The translations under genes and the position numbers were made by a program. A DNA stretch of 64,000 nt from Caballeronia cordobensis (GTDB lineage Bacteria > Pseudomonadota > Gammaproteobacteria > Burkholderiales > Burkholderiaceae), in contig NZ_FCNY02000001.1 of the NCBI RefSeq assembly GCF_001544575.2, positions 434,001 through 498,000 on the forward strand, read 5' to 3'. Shown here piece after piece: positions 63,981 through 64,000 of this stretch. Positions within the stretch are counted from its first letter, which is position 1; each line of letters opens with the position of its first letter. Below the pieces are notes generated by a model that saw only the letters and a list, made by a program, of their open reading frames with translations, made no database searches and was not told the DNA's origin.

Positions 63981-64000
63981 AAAGAAAAAGCCCGAGAGCG
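63981..64000 (+). terminator. Start of a probable terminator, cut by the window edge
   Basis: A-rich stretch then AAAAGCCCGAGAGCG 12-15 bases after the lipoprotein stop looks like the ascending arm of a terminator stem; the rest is outside. Confidence 0.3.

Overview
The window looks like core chromosome of a Burkholderiaceae bacterium, most likely Caballeronia or Paraburkholderia. It has high G+C, a bioA-F-D-B order, a gatCAB operon divergent from mreBCD-mrdA-rodA, metX-metW, a RegB/RegA pair, a fused indolepyruvate:ferredoxin oxidoreductase and a QueE with the CX14CX2C cluster motif. I saw no rRNA, tRNA, insertion sequence, prophage or CRISPR. All calls come from reading the sequence; no database search was run.

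Layout. 1-3.1 kb: the 3' end of a short-chain dehydrogenase, a glutathione transferase, a YchJ protein and a secreted alpha/beta hydrolase. 3.2-7.6 kb: the biotin operon bioA-bioF-bioD-bioB behind a perfect palindrome. 7.6-11.6 kb: a co-directional run with a GhrA-type reductase, an HMG-CoA lyase-like enzyme, YbaK, a DUF1289-MaoC fusion and a metallo-beta-lactamase-fold hydrolase. 11.7-13.9 kb: a fluoroacetate-dehalogenase-type hydrolase divergent from a nitronate monooxygenase-like flavoprotein whose promoter overlaps a TetR-style palindrome. 13.9-17.4 kb: a porin, a small exported protein and a bile-acid:sodium symporter-family transporter.

17.7-20.1 kb holds a translationally coupled cassette of acyl-CoA dehydrogenase-like protein, PIG-L deacetylase and NodS-like methyltransferase. 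20.3-23.5 kb is a LacI regulator, AGE-family sugar isomerase and PfkB kinase, which together suggest mannose to fructose to fructose-6-phosphate. 23.6-31.8 kb has two small conserved-looking proteins, a second glutathione transferase, the 1189-residue indolepyruvate oxidoreductase, an EAL phosphodiesterase and a CPA1 antiporter. 31.9-39.8 kb, mostly on the minus strand, holds a YadA-like trimeric autotransporter with an internal 318-bp tandem repeat, a uracil/xanthine permease, a chemoreceptor and RegB/RegA. A possible small RNA lies on the opposite strand next to regA.

39.9-48.5 kb: a CWC protein, argB, a pyrimidine 5'-nucleotidase, a type II toxin-antitoxin pair divergent from metX-metW, an AmpG-like transporter, an M48 protease, exonuclease III and PPK2. 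48.6-58.7 kb: gatCAB facing away from the rod-shape operon mreB-mreC-mreD-mrdA-rodA. 58.8-62.3 kb: a Sel1-repeat protein, an HpcH/HpaI aldolase and the preQ0 genes queC-queE-queD. Upstream of queC an intrinsic terminator on the queC strand sits with no gene before it. The window ends with a lipoprotein that looks like a clan-A glycoside hydrolase.

The most useful leads are two intergenic RNA-type signals (37.7-37.8 kb and 62.46-62.64 kb), the dehalogenase active site, the deacetylase/methyltransferase cassette and several promoter palindromes. None of these amounts to proof of a new system.
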